From the NCBI GenBank assembly GCA_028281495.1, contig JANQJU010000023.1:124001-188000 (forward strand): a stretch of DNA of 64,000 nt, in the 5' to 3' direction. The notes below the pieces were generated by a model. The model saw only the letters and a program-made list of their open reading frames with translations. It searched no databases and was not told the DNA's origin. Both the position numbers and the translations under genes were made by a program. The DNA is from SAR324 cluster bacterium. GTDB lineage: Bacteria > SAR324 > NAC60-12. Positions 55,925-64,000 of this stretch are shown here, piece after piece (within the stretch, counting starts at the first letter, position 1; each line of letters begins with the position of its first letter).

Positions 55925-56881
55925 TCAACTGGCTTGAGCTAACACGATTTCTGGTTCCACCCGCTGAAGCTGTTCCATCAAGTGTAAAAAATCCGTTTCT
56001 GTTTTAACGGTCATCAGCAATTGCCGATAGCCTTTGGCATTGCGAAACCCTTGAACGTACTCCCCCAGGTATTTCCGGAATTCAACAAGCGCTACTCGTT
56101 CCGTCTTGATCTGGCGTAACAAGTGATAGTGTTCAATCGCTATAACGGAACGTTCAGCCAATGTGGGTTCAGGGTACTTCCGGCTATCTCGAAACACCCA
56201 AGGGTTGCCTATCGCTTTTCTCCCGATCATGAAGCCATCCAAGTTGTTCATTTTCCGAAGACCATCCACATGATTGGCAACGTCACCATTGCCCAACACA
56301 GGAATTCGGAGGTGCTCTTTCAGCTCATAAATTGGTCCCCAATTTGCTTCCCCTTTAAAGGCTTGTTTATAGGTGCGCCCATGAATAGTCAGCAAAGAAA
56401 CTCCTGCAGCTTCTAAGGTTTTACCAAAACGTATCAAATTGTTCGCATTTTCCCATCCCAAACGAGTTTTGACTGAGACTTCCAAAGAACAGGCCCGTTT
56501 GATGGCTTCAATAATCCGGCAGGCCGTATCAACATCTTTCATCAAAGCGCTGCCATGCTGAGAGTGAACAATTTTTTTGGCTGGACACCCCATGTTGATG
56601 TCCACTCCCATAATACCGCGGTCCTCAATCATTTTGGCCGTTTCTGCAAAGTGAGCCGGATTGTTTCCGAACACTTGCATGAAAAACGGATGTTCCGAAG
56701 GATGGTAATCCAAACGCTGACGAACATGCTCACTTCGGAGCAATCCGTCTACACTGGTGAACTCACTGAATAAAATGACATGTTTATTCAACCTGCGAAC
56801 AATTTGACGATATGCCGTATTCGTAATGCCATCCATTGGAGCTAAGCACACGAGTGGCTTTTTAAAATCTGACCAAGCCAT
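55925..56881 (-). CDS. tRNA-dihydrouridine synthase
   Basis: FMN-dependent enzyme reducing uridine in tRNA D-loops. Motifs: LAPMDGITNTAYRQIVRR, MGVDINMGCPAKKIV with the catalytic Cys, SVKTRLGW, TIHGRTYKQAFKGEANW and the FMN phosphate site MIGRKAIGNPWVF. This is the DusB-like subgroup; the exact subtype is not certain. A GTG two codons upstream (56887) is possible. Length ~318 aa is normal. Confidence 0.94.
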   Translation of the reverse strand: MAWSDFKKPLVCLAPMDGITNTAYRQIVRRLNKHVILFSEFTSVDGLLRSEHVRQRLDYHPSEHPFFMQVFGNNPAHFAETAKMIEDRGIMGVDINMGCPAKKIVHSQHGSALMKDVDTACRIIEAIKRACSLEVSVKTRLGWENANNLIRFGKTLEAAGVSLLTIHGRTYKQAFKGEANWGPIYELKEHLRIPVLGNGDVANHVDGLRKMNNLDGFMIGRKAIGNPWVFRDSRKYPEPTLAERSVIAIEHYHLLRQIKTERVALVEFRKYLGEYVQGFRNAKGYRQLLMTVKTETDFLHLMEQLQRVEPEIVLAQAS

Positions 56882-57053
56882 AACCACTTTTAAGTTGAGG
56901 ATTGTAAAAAGATAAATCGTGGGGAAATTCAGTGACTTGCCGTCCCTGAATTCTTCTTGCGAATCCGCGTAAAGTAGCGTACATGGTGATTCCTGTCCAG
57001 TCGTTAATCTCCATCACACCCCTTCCCACACCTCTTTCCTTACAAAAGTAGTC

Positions 57054-58952
57054 ATGACTGAATGGACCATTGCACAAGCCGCTGAACTGTATAGCATCCA
57101 AAATTGGGGCAGTCGCTTTTTCAGTATCAACGAAAAAGGCCACGTGGTTGTGAACCCGATGAAAAACGGACACACCATCGACCTGAAAGAATTGGCCGAT
57201 GACCTTCGTTCCCGTCGCATCACATTGCCGGTTCTTGTTCGTTTTTCGAATATTCTGCAAAAACGGATTGAAAAAGTCTGCTCGTGTTTTCGAATCGCTT
57301 CGGAGAAATACCAATATTCAGGCCAGTATTATGGCGTGTATCCGATCAAGGTAAATCAGCAGCGGCAACTTGTCGAAGAAGTGGTGAAATTTGGAAGACC
57401 CTATAATTTTGGACTGGAAGCCGGTTCCAAACCAGAATTGCATGCGGTCCTTGCTCTGATGAACAACCCGGAGGCCCTGATCGTTTGTAATGGTTACAAA
57501 GATGAAGCTTATATCCGCCTGGCATTGATAGGGCAAAAATTGGAACGTCAAATCATCATTGTTGTGGAAAAGCTGGCAGAGTTGCATTTGATCCTTCGCA
57601 CCTCCAAATCTTTGAACATCCGCCCTAAAATTGGGCTACGGGTGAAGCTTTCTACGGTAGGGGCTGGCAGATGGCAATCGTCGGCAGGCGACTCTTCAAA
57701 GTTCGGATTAACTGCCGCTGAAATCATGAGTGCTGTGGAAATCATGACAACCGAGAACATGCTCGATTGCATCCAGTTGCTCCATTTTCACTTAGGGAGC
57801 CAAATCCCGGATATCCGCCAGATCAAAGATGGTATGAAGGAAATCCGCCGATTTTACGTGGAACTGATGCGGCTCGGTTGCAATATCCGTTTCATGGATG
57901 TGGGTGGAGGTCTTGGAGTAGACTATGATGGGTCTCGCTCCAACTCTAATTCGAGCGCCAACTATTCAGTACAAGAATATGCGGACGATGTCGTCTACCA
58001 TCTCTACGAAATTTGTGAGGAAGAACAACTTCCCCATCCACATATCATCTCCGAATCGGGACGAGCCTTAACGGCTCATCATTCGGTGATTTTGTTTGAT
58101 ATTCTGGAAGCCACCACACACCCGTTGTGGGAAGATTCCCTGAAAGTCAATGCAGAGGATGACAAAACTATCCTTGACCTCTGGGAAATTGTGCAAGAAT
58201 TCAAAGAATCCAAATTGCTGGAAGCCTGGCACGACGCACTCGAATTGAAAGACCAAGCACTCAATAAATTCAGTTTAGGCCTCCTCTCGCTCCAAGAACG
58301 AGCGAAAGCCGAAAGGTTGTTTTGGACCATTGCCCGGAAAATTCACGATCATGCACAGAATTTAGATCGTGTTCCCGAAGAGTTTGAACTTCTTCGCGAA
58401 CAACTCGTGGATAAGTATTTTTGCAATTTTTCGATTTTTCAGTCTCTACCTGACCATTGGGCGATTGATCAGGCATTTCCAATCATGCCAATCCATCGGC
58501 TCAATACGCCACCGACCAAAGAAGCGACTTTACAAGACGTGACTTGTGATTCCGACGGGAATATCGACCAATTTGTGACGGAATGCAGCACGAATCCGGT
58601 GTTGCCAGTCCACGAATTCATTCCAGACCAACCCTATCTTTTTGGTGCTTTTTTAGTGGGAGCATATCAGGAAATTTTGGGGGACTTGCACAATCTGTTT
58701 GGCGACACCCATGCGGTTCATGTCGCGCTGAATCCTGATGGTTCTTGGCGTTACGAACAAATCATCACCGGAGAAAACGTGAAGGACGTTCTTGATTACG
58801 TACAATTCGAAGCAGATGATCTATTGGAAAGAATGGCACGACTCATTGGGATCAGCTTAGGCAAAGGGACCATTCAACAAGACGAAGCGGATGAACTCAT
58901 GTCGCTGTATCGCCAAGGGCTATCAGGATATACTTATTTGGTTTCACAATGA
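57054..58952 (+). CDS. speA: Biosynthetic arginine decarboxylase
   Basis: Makes agmatine, the first step of the SpeA/SpeB polyamine route. The PLP lysine motif YYGVYPIKVNQQRQLVEEVV and the conserved FGLEAGSKPEL are present. The catalytic pocket HFHLGSQIPDI and FMDVGGGLGVDYDG, and the C-terminal QSLPDHWAIDQAFPIMPIHR, match the family over the full 632 aa. No ribosome site is obvious before the ATG. The next gene starts four bases inside its stop. Confidence 0.97.
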   Translation: MTEWTIAQAAELYSIQNWGSRFFSINEKGHVVVNPMKNGHTIDLKELADDLRSRRITLPVLVRFSNILQKRIEKVCSCFRIASEKYQYSGQYYGVYPIKVNQQRQLVEEVVKFGRPYNFGLEAGSKPELHAVLALMNNPEALIVCNGYKDEAYIRLALIGQKLERQIIIVVEKLAELHLILRTSKSLNIRPKIGLRVKLSTVGAGRWQSSAGDSSKFGLTAAEIMSAVEIMTTENMLDCIQLLHFHLGSQIPDIRQIKDGMKEIRRFYVELMRLGCNIRFMDVGGGLGVDYDGSRSNSNSSANYSVQEYADDVVYHLYEICEEEQLPHPHIISESGRALTAHHSVILFDILEATTHPLWEDSLKVNAEDDKTILDLWEIVQEFKESKLLEAWHDALELKDQALNKFSLGLLSLQERAKAERLFWTIARKIHDHAQNLDRVPEEFELLREQLVDKYFCNFSIFQSLPDHWAIDQAFPIMPIHRLNTPPTKEATLQDVTCDSDGNIDQFVTECSTNPVLPVHEFIPDQPYLFGAFLVGAYQEILGDLHNLFGDTHAVHVALNPDGSWRYEQIITGENVKDVLDYVQFEADDLLERMARLIGISLGKGTIQQDEADELMSLYRQGLSGYTYLVSQ

Positions 58953-60649
58953 GCCGGAGTTTTCTATTTAGCTGGATCATCGCATACTTATTGGGAAGCA
59001 CTGCTTGGGCTTCTCCTCCTCCTTTATGGCAACCTGTTGAAGGCTACACAATTCAATCCGATTCCACTGGGTGGTCTCAGCCCATTGCCATCCAATTTCC
59101 CCCCAATTCCCATCCTGCTACCCAATCGGTACAGTATTATGTGTTAGAAAACGATGGCCGCCTAGTTGCCGTGAACAAAGCCCGAGATCCAGTCGAGGTG
59201 TATCGTTTCCAAGCATCCCAAAGCGCTACCAGCCTTTGCATGGACTCGCAAAGCGGTGAATTGTTCATACCTGTTATGGAAAAAACCGCTCCCCCTTCCA
59301 TGATCCGCTATCAAGTTTTCCGTTTTGCTTTGTCAAAGACAGAAGTGAAAATACAACCGCACCTGATAGAAACATGGAACCTGCCTTTTCAAACGACACT
59401 GGAAGCCCCGGTTGAAATGGGGCAGTGTTTGATTAGCGCTTCACAGCATTTTTGGATTGGGTTGCATAGCCGTTTACCAGAGTATTCACAACAATTGGAT
59501 CGTCCTGATGGAAAACTGCTGCGAATGAGTCCTAACGGTATATCTCTATTGGATAATCCGTTTTATGACGCCAATGCTCCACAAAAGTTACGAAGCTATA
59601 TCTATGCTTATGGCCTAGCAGCTCCAATGGCCTTGACCGAGGGGAATCTGGGAGACTTCTATCTTGCCGAGTCCGAAGCAAACATTACACGGGTGCTGCA
59701 CTTGATCCCTGGTCGCAATTATCTTTGGGATGGAAATCCGATGCGTTTGCGTATGAACAGCATTGTCAATTGGCCTGCCGGGGGACAGCCACCCATATTA
59801 TTGTGGGCGAATTATCACTCGGCATTTCTGCCTTGGAATCAGCACCTCCTGATCCCAGAAGTACGAACTGGTCGTATCCGAGCCATTCATTTGGAAGCTG
59901 GCATCGCTCGTTCGCCGCTTCAGGTTTTACTAGATCATCCCCCTTCGGAAGCTGCTCCAAACGGAGCGCGCTTCCCTTTGGCTTGGGGAACAGACGGGTT
60001 ATACTTCGCTTGGCCTAATATCGCTTCAAACGATACGATTTCTAGGCATACTTCAATTTTTAGAATGATAAAGGCCACTGGGGAAACGAACACAAACCAG
60101 GAATCTCCTGGTTTGAGTGGACAAGTTTGGTTTCAGCGATTGGAATGTAGCTCTTGTCATCGCTTGGGTGGACAAGGTGGACAAGCAGGTCCTGCGCTGG
60201 ACAATTTGGTAGCTCGTTTGGAAGTTCGTTTAAACAGTGAAGAATATGCGACTCAATTGAACCAAGTGGATCAGCTCGTCGAAAATCCATTTGCTCAATA
60301 TCGAGAAGCACGACAAAAGCTTCGTGAATTGGAAGGAATGGCGAAAGTAGAGCAGTGGATCAAATACCGTCTGACCGAACCGCGCTTTGATATGCCGGAT
60401 TCCCAGATGCCCAACATGGGACTTTCGCAGGAACAGGTCGATGCACTCACTCAGTTTTTGGTATCTGCTACTCGTGTTCAAGAAACGGCAAAACCCTGGT
60501 GGAAACAGTGGGAAGAAGGTATAAAGTTGTATCTTACAACGCATTTGCCTGTTGGGTTTGGTTTGGCTTTTGGGATCGGAGTTCTGCTTGGGTGGGGGCT
60601 TCGTAAAGGGTTCCTGCGAGGGCTTCGGTTGGGACGAAAGTTGTGGTAG
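58949..60649 (+). CDS. Propeller-domain c-type cytochrome with membrane anchor
   Basis: A signal peptide (about 1-21, ending STAWA) precedes a ~370-residue beta-propeller that resembles soluble sugar (sorbosone-type) dehydrogenases (GKLLRMSPNGISLLDNPFYD, IYAYGLAAPMALTE, LIPGRNYLWDGNP), with changed active-site blocks. A monoheme cytochrome c domain follows (ECSSCHRLGGQ, with Met ligand region RFDMPDSQMPNMG). A C-terminal helix (about 530-552) anchors it. Likely a periplasmic oxidoreductase of unknown substrate. It overlaps speA by ATGA. Confidence 0.84.
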   Translation: MSRSFLFSWIIAYLLGSTAWASPPPLWQPVEGYTIQSDSTGWSQPIAIQFPPNSHPATQSVQYYVLENDGRLVAVNKARDPVEVYRFQASQSATSLCMDSQSGELFIPVMEKTAPPSMIRYQVFRFALSKTEVKIQPHLIETWNLPFQTTLEAPVEMGQCLISASQHFWIGLHSRLPEYSQQLDRPDGKLLRMSPNGISLLDNPFYDANAPQKLRSYIYAYGLAAPMALTEGNLGDFYLAESEANITRVLHLIPGRNYLWDGNPMRLRMNSIVNWPAGGQPPILLWANYHSAFLPWNQHLLIPEVRTGRIRAIHLEAGIARSPLQVLLDHPPSEAAPNGARFPLAWGTDGLYFAWPNIASNDTISRHTSIFRMIKATGETNTNQESPGLSGQVWFQRLECSSCHRLGGQGGQAGPALDNLVARLEVRLNSEEYATQLNQVDQLVENPFAQYREARQKLRELEGMAKVEQWIKYRLTEPRFDMPDSQMPNMGLSQEQVDALTQFLVSATRVQETAKPWWKQWEEGIKLYLTTHLPVGFGLAFGIGVLLGWGLRKGFLRGLRLGRKLW

Positions 60650-60696
60650 TCCAGAAACAACCACAGCCTTTTCTATTGGCAAGATAAAGGAGAAAC

Positions 60697-61095
60697 ATGC
60701 AGCTCGGCGATAAAAAGCGCGATCCAGTGCTTTTTCCCAATGAATTTTACAACTCCAATCAAAAGAAACCAAAACCTACTTCGCCAACAGATGGGGAGTG
60801 GCATCCTCGTTTTGCTCTGGTGTTGCTTTTGGTTTTTGGAGTGCTCACTTTGTTAATCTCGTTTGTGGGCGAATATGGCATTCTCTCTAGCTATCGCTTG
60901 GAAAACCAGGAAACAGAGTTGCAGCAAGAACTCCAAACCCTGTACTTTCGTGAACAAGAACTCATTCGAGAAGTGGAAGCCCTGAAAACCAATCCAGAGT
61001 ATATCGAATCCATCGCTCGCCGTGAGTTGGGACTGGTGAGGCGGGGTGAAATCATCTATCATTTCCCTGAAGCTGAGGACACTGCAGAAAATTAA
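60697..61095 (+). CDS. ftsB: Septum formation initiator (FtsB/DivIC family)
   Basis: A cytoplasmic tail (1-45) precedes a single membrane helix (about 45-65) and a periplasmic coiled coil with QELQTLYFREQELIREVEAL and NPEYIESIARRELGLVRRGE, the FtsB/DivIC signature. It helps assemble FtsQLB at the division site. AAGGAGAAAC precedes the ATG. The next gene follows after 36 bp. Confidence 0.85.
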   Translation: MQLGDKKRDPVLFPNEFYNSNQKKPKPTSPTDGEWHPRFALVLLLVFGVLTLLISFVGEYGILSSYRLENQETELQQELQTLYFREQELIREVEALKTNPEYIESIARRELGLVRRGEIIYHFPEAEDTAEN

Positions 61096-61131
61096 ATCGG
61101 CTAACCCCCTCATTTCCGAAGGAGACATATT

Positions 61132-61590
61132 ATGGTCCACATTGAAAACGAACAAGGAGTCTGTGTCGCCCGTTTGATCCCTCGCGTTTCGGTAGAAGAT
61201 GTTCACAGTATTATCAACAAGGCTCAAAGCGATAAGGCTATCGGTGTGGTGGTGGATATGAAAAACTTGGATGTTCTCACCTCGTTGGTCACAGGTCTGT
61301 TGATTGCCTTGTATAAAGATTTAAAAGAAATCGAATTAGGGTTTGGCGTTTTGAACTTAGGCCCCGAAGGCCGAGAACAATTAGAGTTTTCGCAGCTCAA
61401 CCGGCTTTTTCCCTACTTTGACACTCTCTCAGAAAGTATTCGTTATTTTAAAGGTAATAAGGAATCGCTGACGCTGCATCTGACAAGTGCCACGATGGAA
61501 CGTCTCCGCAAACTTGCCCAAGCAGAAAACAATTCAGTGGAACAGACAGCAATCGATCTCCTGAAATCTGCGCTGGACCAAATGTCATAA
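61132..61590 (+). CDS. STAS-like protein with C-terminal ribbon-helix-helix-like tail
   Basis: The first ~105 residues have STAS features (GVVVDMKNLDVLTSLVTGLL), although the usual phospho-Ser context is altered to TSLVTG. The last ~40 residues (LHLTSATMERLRKLAQAENN) look like a ribbon-helix-helix segment. GAAGGAG precedes the ATG. It sits between ftsB and a glycosyltransferase. It could be an unusual anti-anti-sigma or adaptor protein; the phospho-site argument is inference. Confidence 0.78.
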   Translation: MVHIENEQGVCVARLIPRVSVEDVHSIINKAQSDKAIGVVVDMKNLDVLTSLVTGLLIALYKDLKEIELGFGVLNLGPEGREQLEFSQLNRLFPYFDTLSESIRYFKGNKESLTLHLTSATMERLRKLAQAENNSVEQTAIDLLKSALDQMS

Positions 61591-61601
61591 GGAAGGCCCC
61601 C

Positions 61602-62744
61602 TTGCGCATCCTCATCAATGGCCTCTCGGCCCGCCAAGGAGGCGGCCAAACGTATCTATTGAACCTCCTCCGTTTTTACCCCTCAAACCTATCTCTTAAA
61701 ATTTATCTAGCTGCTCCCGACTCTTTAAAAGTCTCCGAAACTCCAGCCAACCTCCATAGGCTTTCGATCCCTAAATGGGCACTCAATCCATTTCTACGGG
61801 TGGTGTGGGAAAAATGGGTCTTACCTCGTCATTTAAAAGCACTGCAAGTGGACGTGTTGTTTTGTCCGGGCGGGATGGTCAGTACACCCGCTCCAGAAGG
61901 ATGCAAAACCGCAGTCACTTTTCAGAATATGCTGCCGTTTGCTCCGGAAGAGCGTCGTCGTTATCCATGGGGGTATATGCGTTTTCGCTTGTGGTTACTG
62001 CGTTTTCTGCAAGGTCATTCGTTCCAACAAACGGATCTGGTGATTTTCATTTCGCAATATGCCAAGCAAGTCATCGATCAAGCACTGCCCTACCGAAAAG
62101 GCAAATCTGTGGTGGTTCCGCATGGATTGAGCGACCATTTCCGCCGCGATCCCAATCGTTCATTTCCTAACGAGATGCCATCAGAATATGTCCTGTATGT
62201 GTCGATTTTAGATGTATACAAAGCTCAACTCGAAGTTGTGAGAGCATGGCATCGTTTACGGGAACAACGTGACACACCGGAAAAGCTGGTATTGGTAGGA
62301 CCCAGCTACCCACCTTACAAACAGAAGGTACGGTTGTTAATTCAACAGCTGGGCCTGGAACAAGAAGTGATCCTGCGCGGCAGTGTGCCTTATGCCGAAC
62401 TTCCCACGTATTATCAGCATGCCAAAGTCAACTTGTTTGCTTCCTCCTGTGAAAACTGCCCGAATATCCTATTGGAAGCCTTAGCTGCTGGACAGCCTCT
62501 GTTGTCTTCCAATTATCCACCCATGCCTGAATTTGGCGAAGATGCCGTTGCCTATTTTAATCCATACGATCCTAATGAATTGGCAGATCTTTTGGCACGT
62601 TATCTAGGTGATGCCGAGCTTCGTACTCAACGAGGGAAACAAGCTTTGGGAGTTTCCCTAAAATATCAATGGGCTGACGTAGCTCGGAAAACCTGGGAGG
62701 TACTGGAAAACCTGGGAGGTACTGGAAAGATTGGGAATTACTGA
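61602..62744 (+). CDS. Glycosyltransferase family 4-like (GT-B)
   Basis: A GT-B glycosyltransferase with an N-terminal Gly-rich loop (ILINGLSARQGGGQTYLLNL) and a C-terminal nucleotide-sugar domain. The latter has VLYVSILDVYKAQLEVV, ELPTYYQHAKVNLFASSCEN and PNILLEALAAGQPLLSSN, where the E-x7-E-type motif lies. It probably adds sugars to an envelope glycan. The start is TTG at 61602 with AAGGAAGG upstream. The last 10 residues are created by a 19-bp tandem duplication that shifts the frame. Confidence 0.88.
   Translation: MRILINGLSARQGGGQTYLLNLLRFYPSNLSLKIYLAAPDSLKVSETPANLHRLSIPKWALNPFLRVVWEKWVLPRHLKALQVDVLFCPGGMVSTPAPEGCKTAVTFQNMLPFAPEERRRYPWGYMRFRLWLLRFLQGHSFQQTDLVIFISQYAKQVIDQALPYRKGKSVVVPHGLSDHFRRDPNRSFPNEMPSEYVLYVSILDVYKAQLEVVRAWHRLREQRDTPEKLVLVGPSYPPYKQKVRLLIQQLGLEQEVILRGSVPYAELPTYYQHAKVNLFASSCENCPNILLEALAAGQPLLSSNYPPMPEFGEDAVAYFNPYDPNELADLLARYLGDAELRTQRGKQALGVSLKYQWADVARKTWEVLENLGGTGKIGNY
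62686..62723 (+). repeat. 19-bp tandem duplication at the 3' end of the glycosyltransferase gene
   Basis: Two perfect copies of a 19-bp unit occupy 62686-62704 and 62705-62723. Because 19 is not a multiple of three, the second copy shifts the frame. With one copy the protein would end WEVLERLGITDPTSA at 62760; as read it ends EVLENLGGTGKIGNY at 62744. Confidence 0.9.
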
Positions 62745-63499
62745 TCCAACCAGTGCTTGAACGCCGAGGATTTTTCTCGGCTCACGGTGAGTGTGTTTTG
62801 GGTAGGAACAGTTAGGGAAACATAAAGTCTTCCTGCATCATTCTCTACGTTTTTAACGCTTTGGATGGAAATCACGGTTTGCCGATTCACACGAAAGAAC
62901 ATATCGGGAGATACGACACGCTCTACCTCATCTAAGGGGCAGTCGAGCGGAAAAATCTTTTTATCAAGGGTGACCAGATTCACGACCTTATATTCCGTAT
63001 AGAAGTAAGCAATCTTTTCCACCGGTACCGATAACAACTTGGTTCCCACCTTGACCAGAAACCGCGTTTTGTATTCTTTCTTGGCTCCCGATAATTGCTG
63101 CATCAATTCTTGAAAGTCATACTGAACAGGATCCGTTTGCTGGCTATGGAGCTTCTGGTACTTTTCTAGACTTTTTTGGAGATCTTCCTGATGGATCGGC
63201 TTGAGCAAATAATCGATACTGTTCACCTTAAAAGCTTGGATCGCATATTTGTCGTAAGCCGTACAAAAAATGATAGGGACTTCCATGTCTACTTGCTCGA
63301 AAATTTCGAAGCTCAACCCATCCGCAAGTTGGATATCCATGAAAATCAAATCCGGTACCGGATGGGATTGCAACCAAGCCACCGAAGTAGATACGCTATC
63401 CAAGCTTTCGAGCACAGTGATGGATGAATCGCATTCAGCCAAGAGGCGTTTGAGTCGACGAACAGCGGTCAATTCATCTTCAACAATCAGTACTTGCAT
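62738..63499 (-). CDS. LytTR-type response regulator
   Basis: A receiver (about 1-120: LIVEDELTAVRRL, LIFMDIQLADG, CTAYDKYAIQAFKVNSIDYL, LLKPI) is joined to a LytTR DNA-binding domain (about 150-250: FLVKVGTKLLSVPVEKIAYF and FFRVNRQTVISIQSV). It is paired with the LytS-like kinase gene upstream on the same strand. Its 3' end overlaps the glycosyltransferase stop by a few bases. Confidence 0.95.
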   Translation of the reverse strand: MQVLIVEDELTAVRRLKRLLAECDSSITVLESLDSVSTSVAWLQSHPVPDLIFMDIQLADGLSFEIFEQVDMEVPIIFCTAYDKYAIQAFKVNSIDYLLKPIHQEDLQKSLEKYQKLHSQQTDPVQYDFQELMQQLSGAKKEYKTRFLVKVGTKLLSVPVEKIAYFYTEYKVVNLVTLDKKIFPLDCPLDEVERVVSPDMFFRVNRQTVISIQSVKNVENDAGRLYVSLTVPTQNTLTVSREKSSAFKHWLDQ

Positions 63500-63580
63500 G
63501 CGAATGATTTCCTAAATGAGATTAGACCAACCAAGCCATAAGCCTTTCAATTGGATGACATGTTCTGACTAGGCTTCAGG

Positions 63581-63640
63581 CTTCTATCTGGATCACACAG
63601 CTTCTGTCTGGATCACACAGCCTCTACCCGGATCAATGGC
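63581..63640 (+). repeat. 20-bp imperfect tandem repeat at the 3' end of the kinase gene
   Basis: Units cttctatctggatcacacag (63581-63600) and cttctgtctggatcacacag (63601-63620) differ at one base. A third, more diverged unit follows at 63621-63640. The repeat spans the kinase stop at 63613-63615. Confidence 0.8.
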
Positions 63641-64000
63641 ACTTTCACTACAAAATCAGTAGGGGTTTCCATGATGTCCACCGATTGGTCGGAAATGAAA
63701 CGATATCGATTGATGATATTTTGTAGGCCCGTTTTGGTGGAAGGGGCGGCTTTGCGTTTCTGAAGGTTATTTTTGAACACCAACTTGGAATCTTTAGATA
63801 ATTCGATGTCGACTTTGAGGGGATTGTCCTTGGATACCACATTGTGCTTCAAGGCATTTTCCAACAGAATTTGTAAGGTGAGTGGGACAATATTGTAGTG
63901 ACTCGGATTATTCCCCAGGTTGTAGTGAACCTGCAAATTTTCGCCGAAGCGGATCTTGAGGAGAAATAGGTAAGAATCGAGCACTTTCAATTCATCATCG
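63613..64000 (-). CDS. LytS-like sensor histidine kinase (C-terminal fragment, continues past window)
   Basis: The visible ~129 residues are the end of a His_kinase/HATPase module of the LytS/YehU class. They begin DDELKVLDSYLFLLKIRFG, then show the N box LQILLENALKHNVV and the glycine box TGLQNIINRY. The start lies beyond the window. It is followed by the LytTR regulator 113 bp downstream, forming a conventional pair. Confidence 0.9.
   Translation of the reverse strand, partial: DDELKVLDSYLFLLKIRFGENLQVHYNLGNNPSHYNIVPLTLQILLENALKHNVVSKDNPLKVDIELSKDSKLVFKNNLQKRKAAPSTKTGLQNIINRYRFISDQSVDIMETPTDFVVKVPLIRVEAV

Noticed and set aside
60230..60772. 180-codon frame on the minus strand opposite the propeller-cytochrome and ftsB genes
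   Set aside because: It runs antisense to well-supported coding sequence with a signal peptide, a CxxCH motif and an FtsB signature, and its composition is that of a shadow frame.
1..64000. tRNA, rRNA, CRISPR arrays, insertion sequences and prophage genes
   Set aside because: I looked through all gaps and found no cloverleaf, repeat-spacer pattern, transposase, integrase or capsid gene.

Overview
The window comes from a Gram-negative (diderm), motile bacterium that relies heavily on two-component signalling. The evidence is a TatA/B-type subunit, cytochrome c maturation genes ccmF-ccmG-ccmH, several lipoproteins and periplasmic c-type cytochromes, two methyl-accepting chemotaxis proteins, biosynthetic arginine decarboxylase and FtsB. 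DNA is moderately AT-rich by eye with dense genes on both strands. The mix (long GuaA, J-domain/HEAT fusions, DUF4384 and caspase-like proteins, many REC proteins) fits a deltaproteobacteria-like or SAR324-like lineage, but no marker here fixes the taxon. I see no rRNA, tRNA, CRISPR array, transposase, integrase or phage gene.

Region 1 (1-9.3 kb): the 3' part of an ammonium transporter fused to a chemoreceptor, a eukaryote-type long GMP synthase, a Tat subunit, a soluble hybrid histidine kinase, a class III nucleotide cyclase and an HNH nuclease. Region 2 (9.3-15.1 kb) is the oddest stretch. A sugar-dehydrogenase pseudogene is followed by a DUF4116-TM-pentapeptide protein, an orphan GspL-like protein, a decayed K+ channel/RCK tail, a possible 57-aa membrane protein and a kinase-like protein with a broken P-loop. 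Region 3 (15.1-23.3 kb): a periplasmic redox operon (di-heme peroxidase, cupredoxin-like protein, cytochrome P460-like protein), a chemoreceptor, and ccmF-G-H, whose products are needed to mature such cytochromes.

Region 4 (23.3-29.5 kb): formylglycine-generating-enzyme-like, LPP20/DUF4384, TlpA-like, caspase-like and SGNH proteins, all exported or membrane-anchored. Region 5 (29.5-45.5 kb): housekeeping genes (folK, argD, uvrC, recO) interleaved with regulators: tandem REC/PilZ-like protein, HD-GYP, ComFB, STAS and TerB. It also holds a J-domain/HEAT protein, an SLC12-type transporter, a 2OG oxygenase-like protein and a LacI regulator.

Region 6 (45.5-55.3 kb): a run of signalling genes on the minus strand. 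A 1261-aa hybrid kinase sits beside a PstS-like binding protein. Then come a metallo-beta-lactamase protein with two cyclic-nucleotide domains, a REC-RsbW-like kinase and a REC-RsbU/SpoIIE phosphatase, which together look like a partner-switching module. Region 7 (55.5-64 kb): dus, speA, a membrane-anchored propeller-cytochrome, ftsB, a STAS protein, a glycosyltransferase whose tail was rewritten by a 19-bp duplication, and a LytTR/LytS pair cut by the window end.
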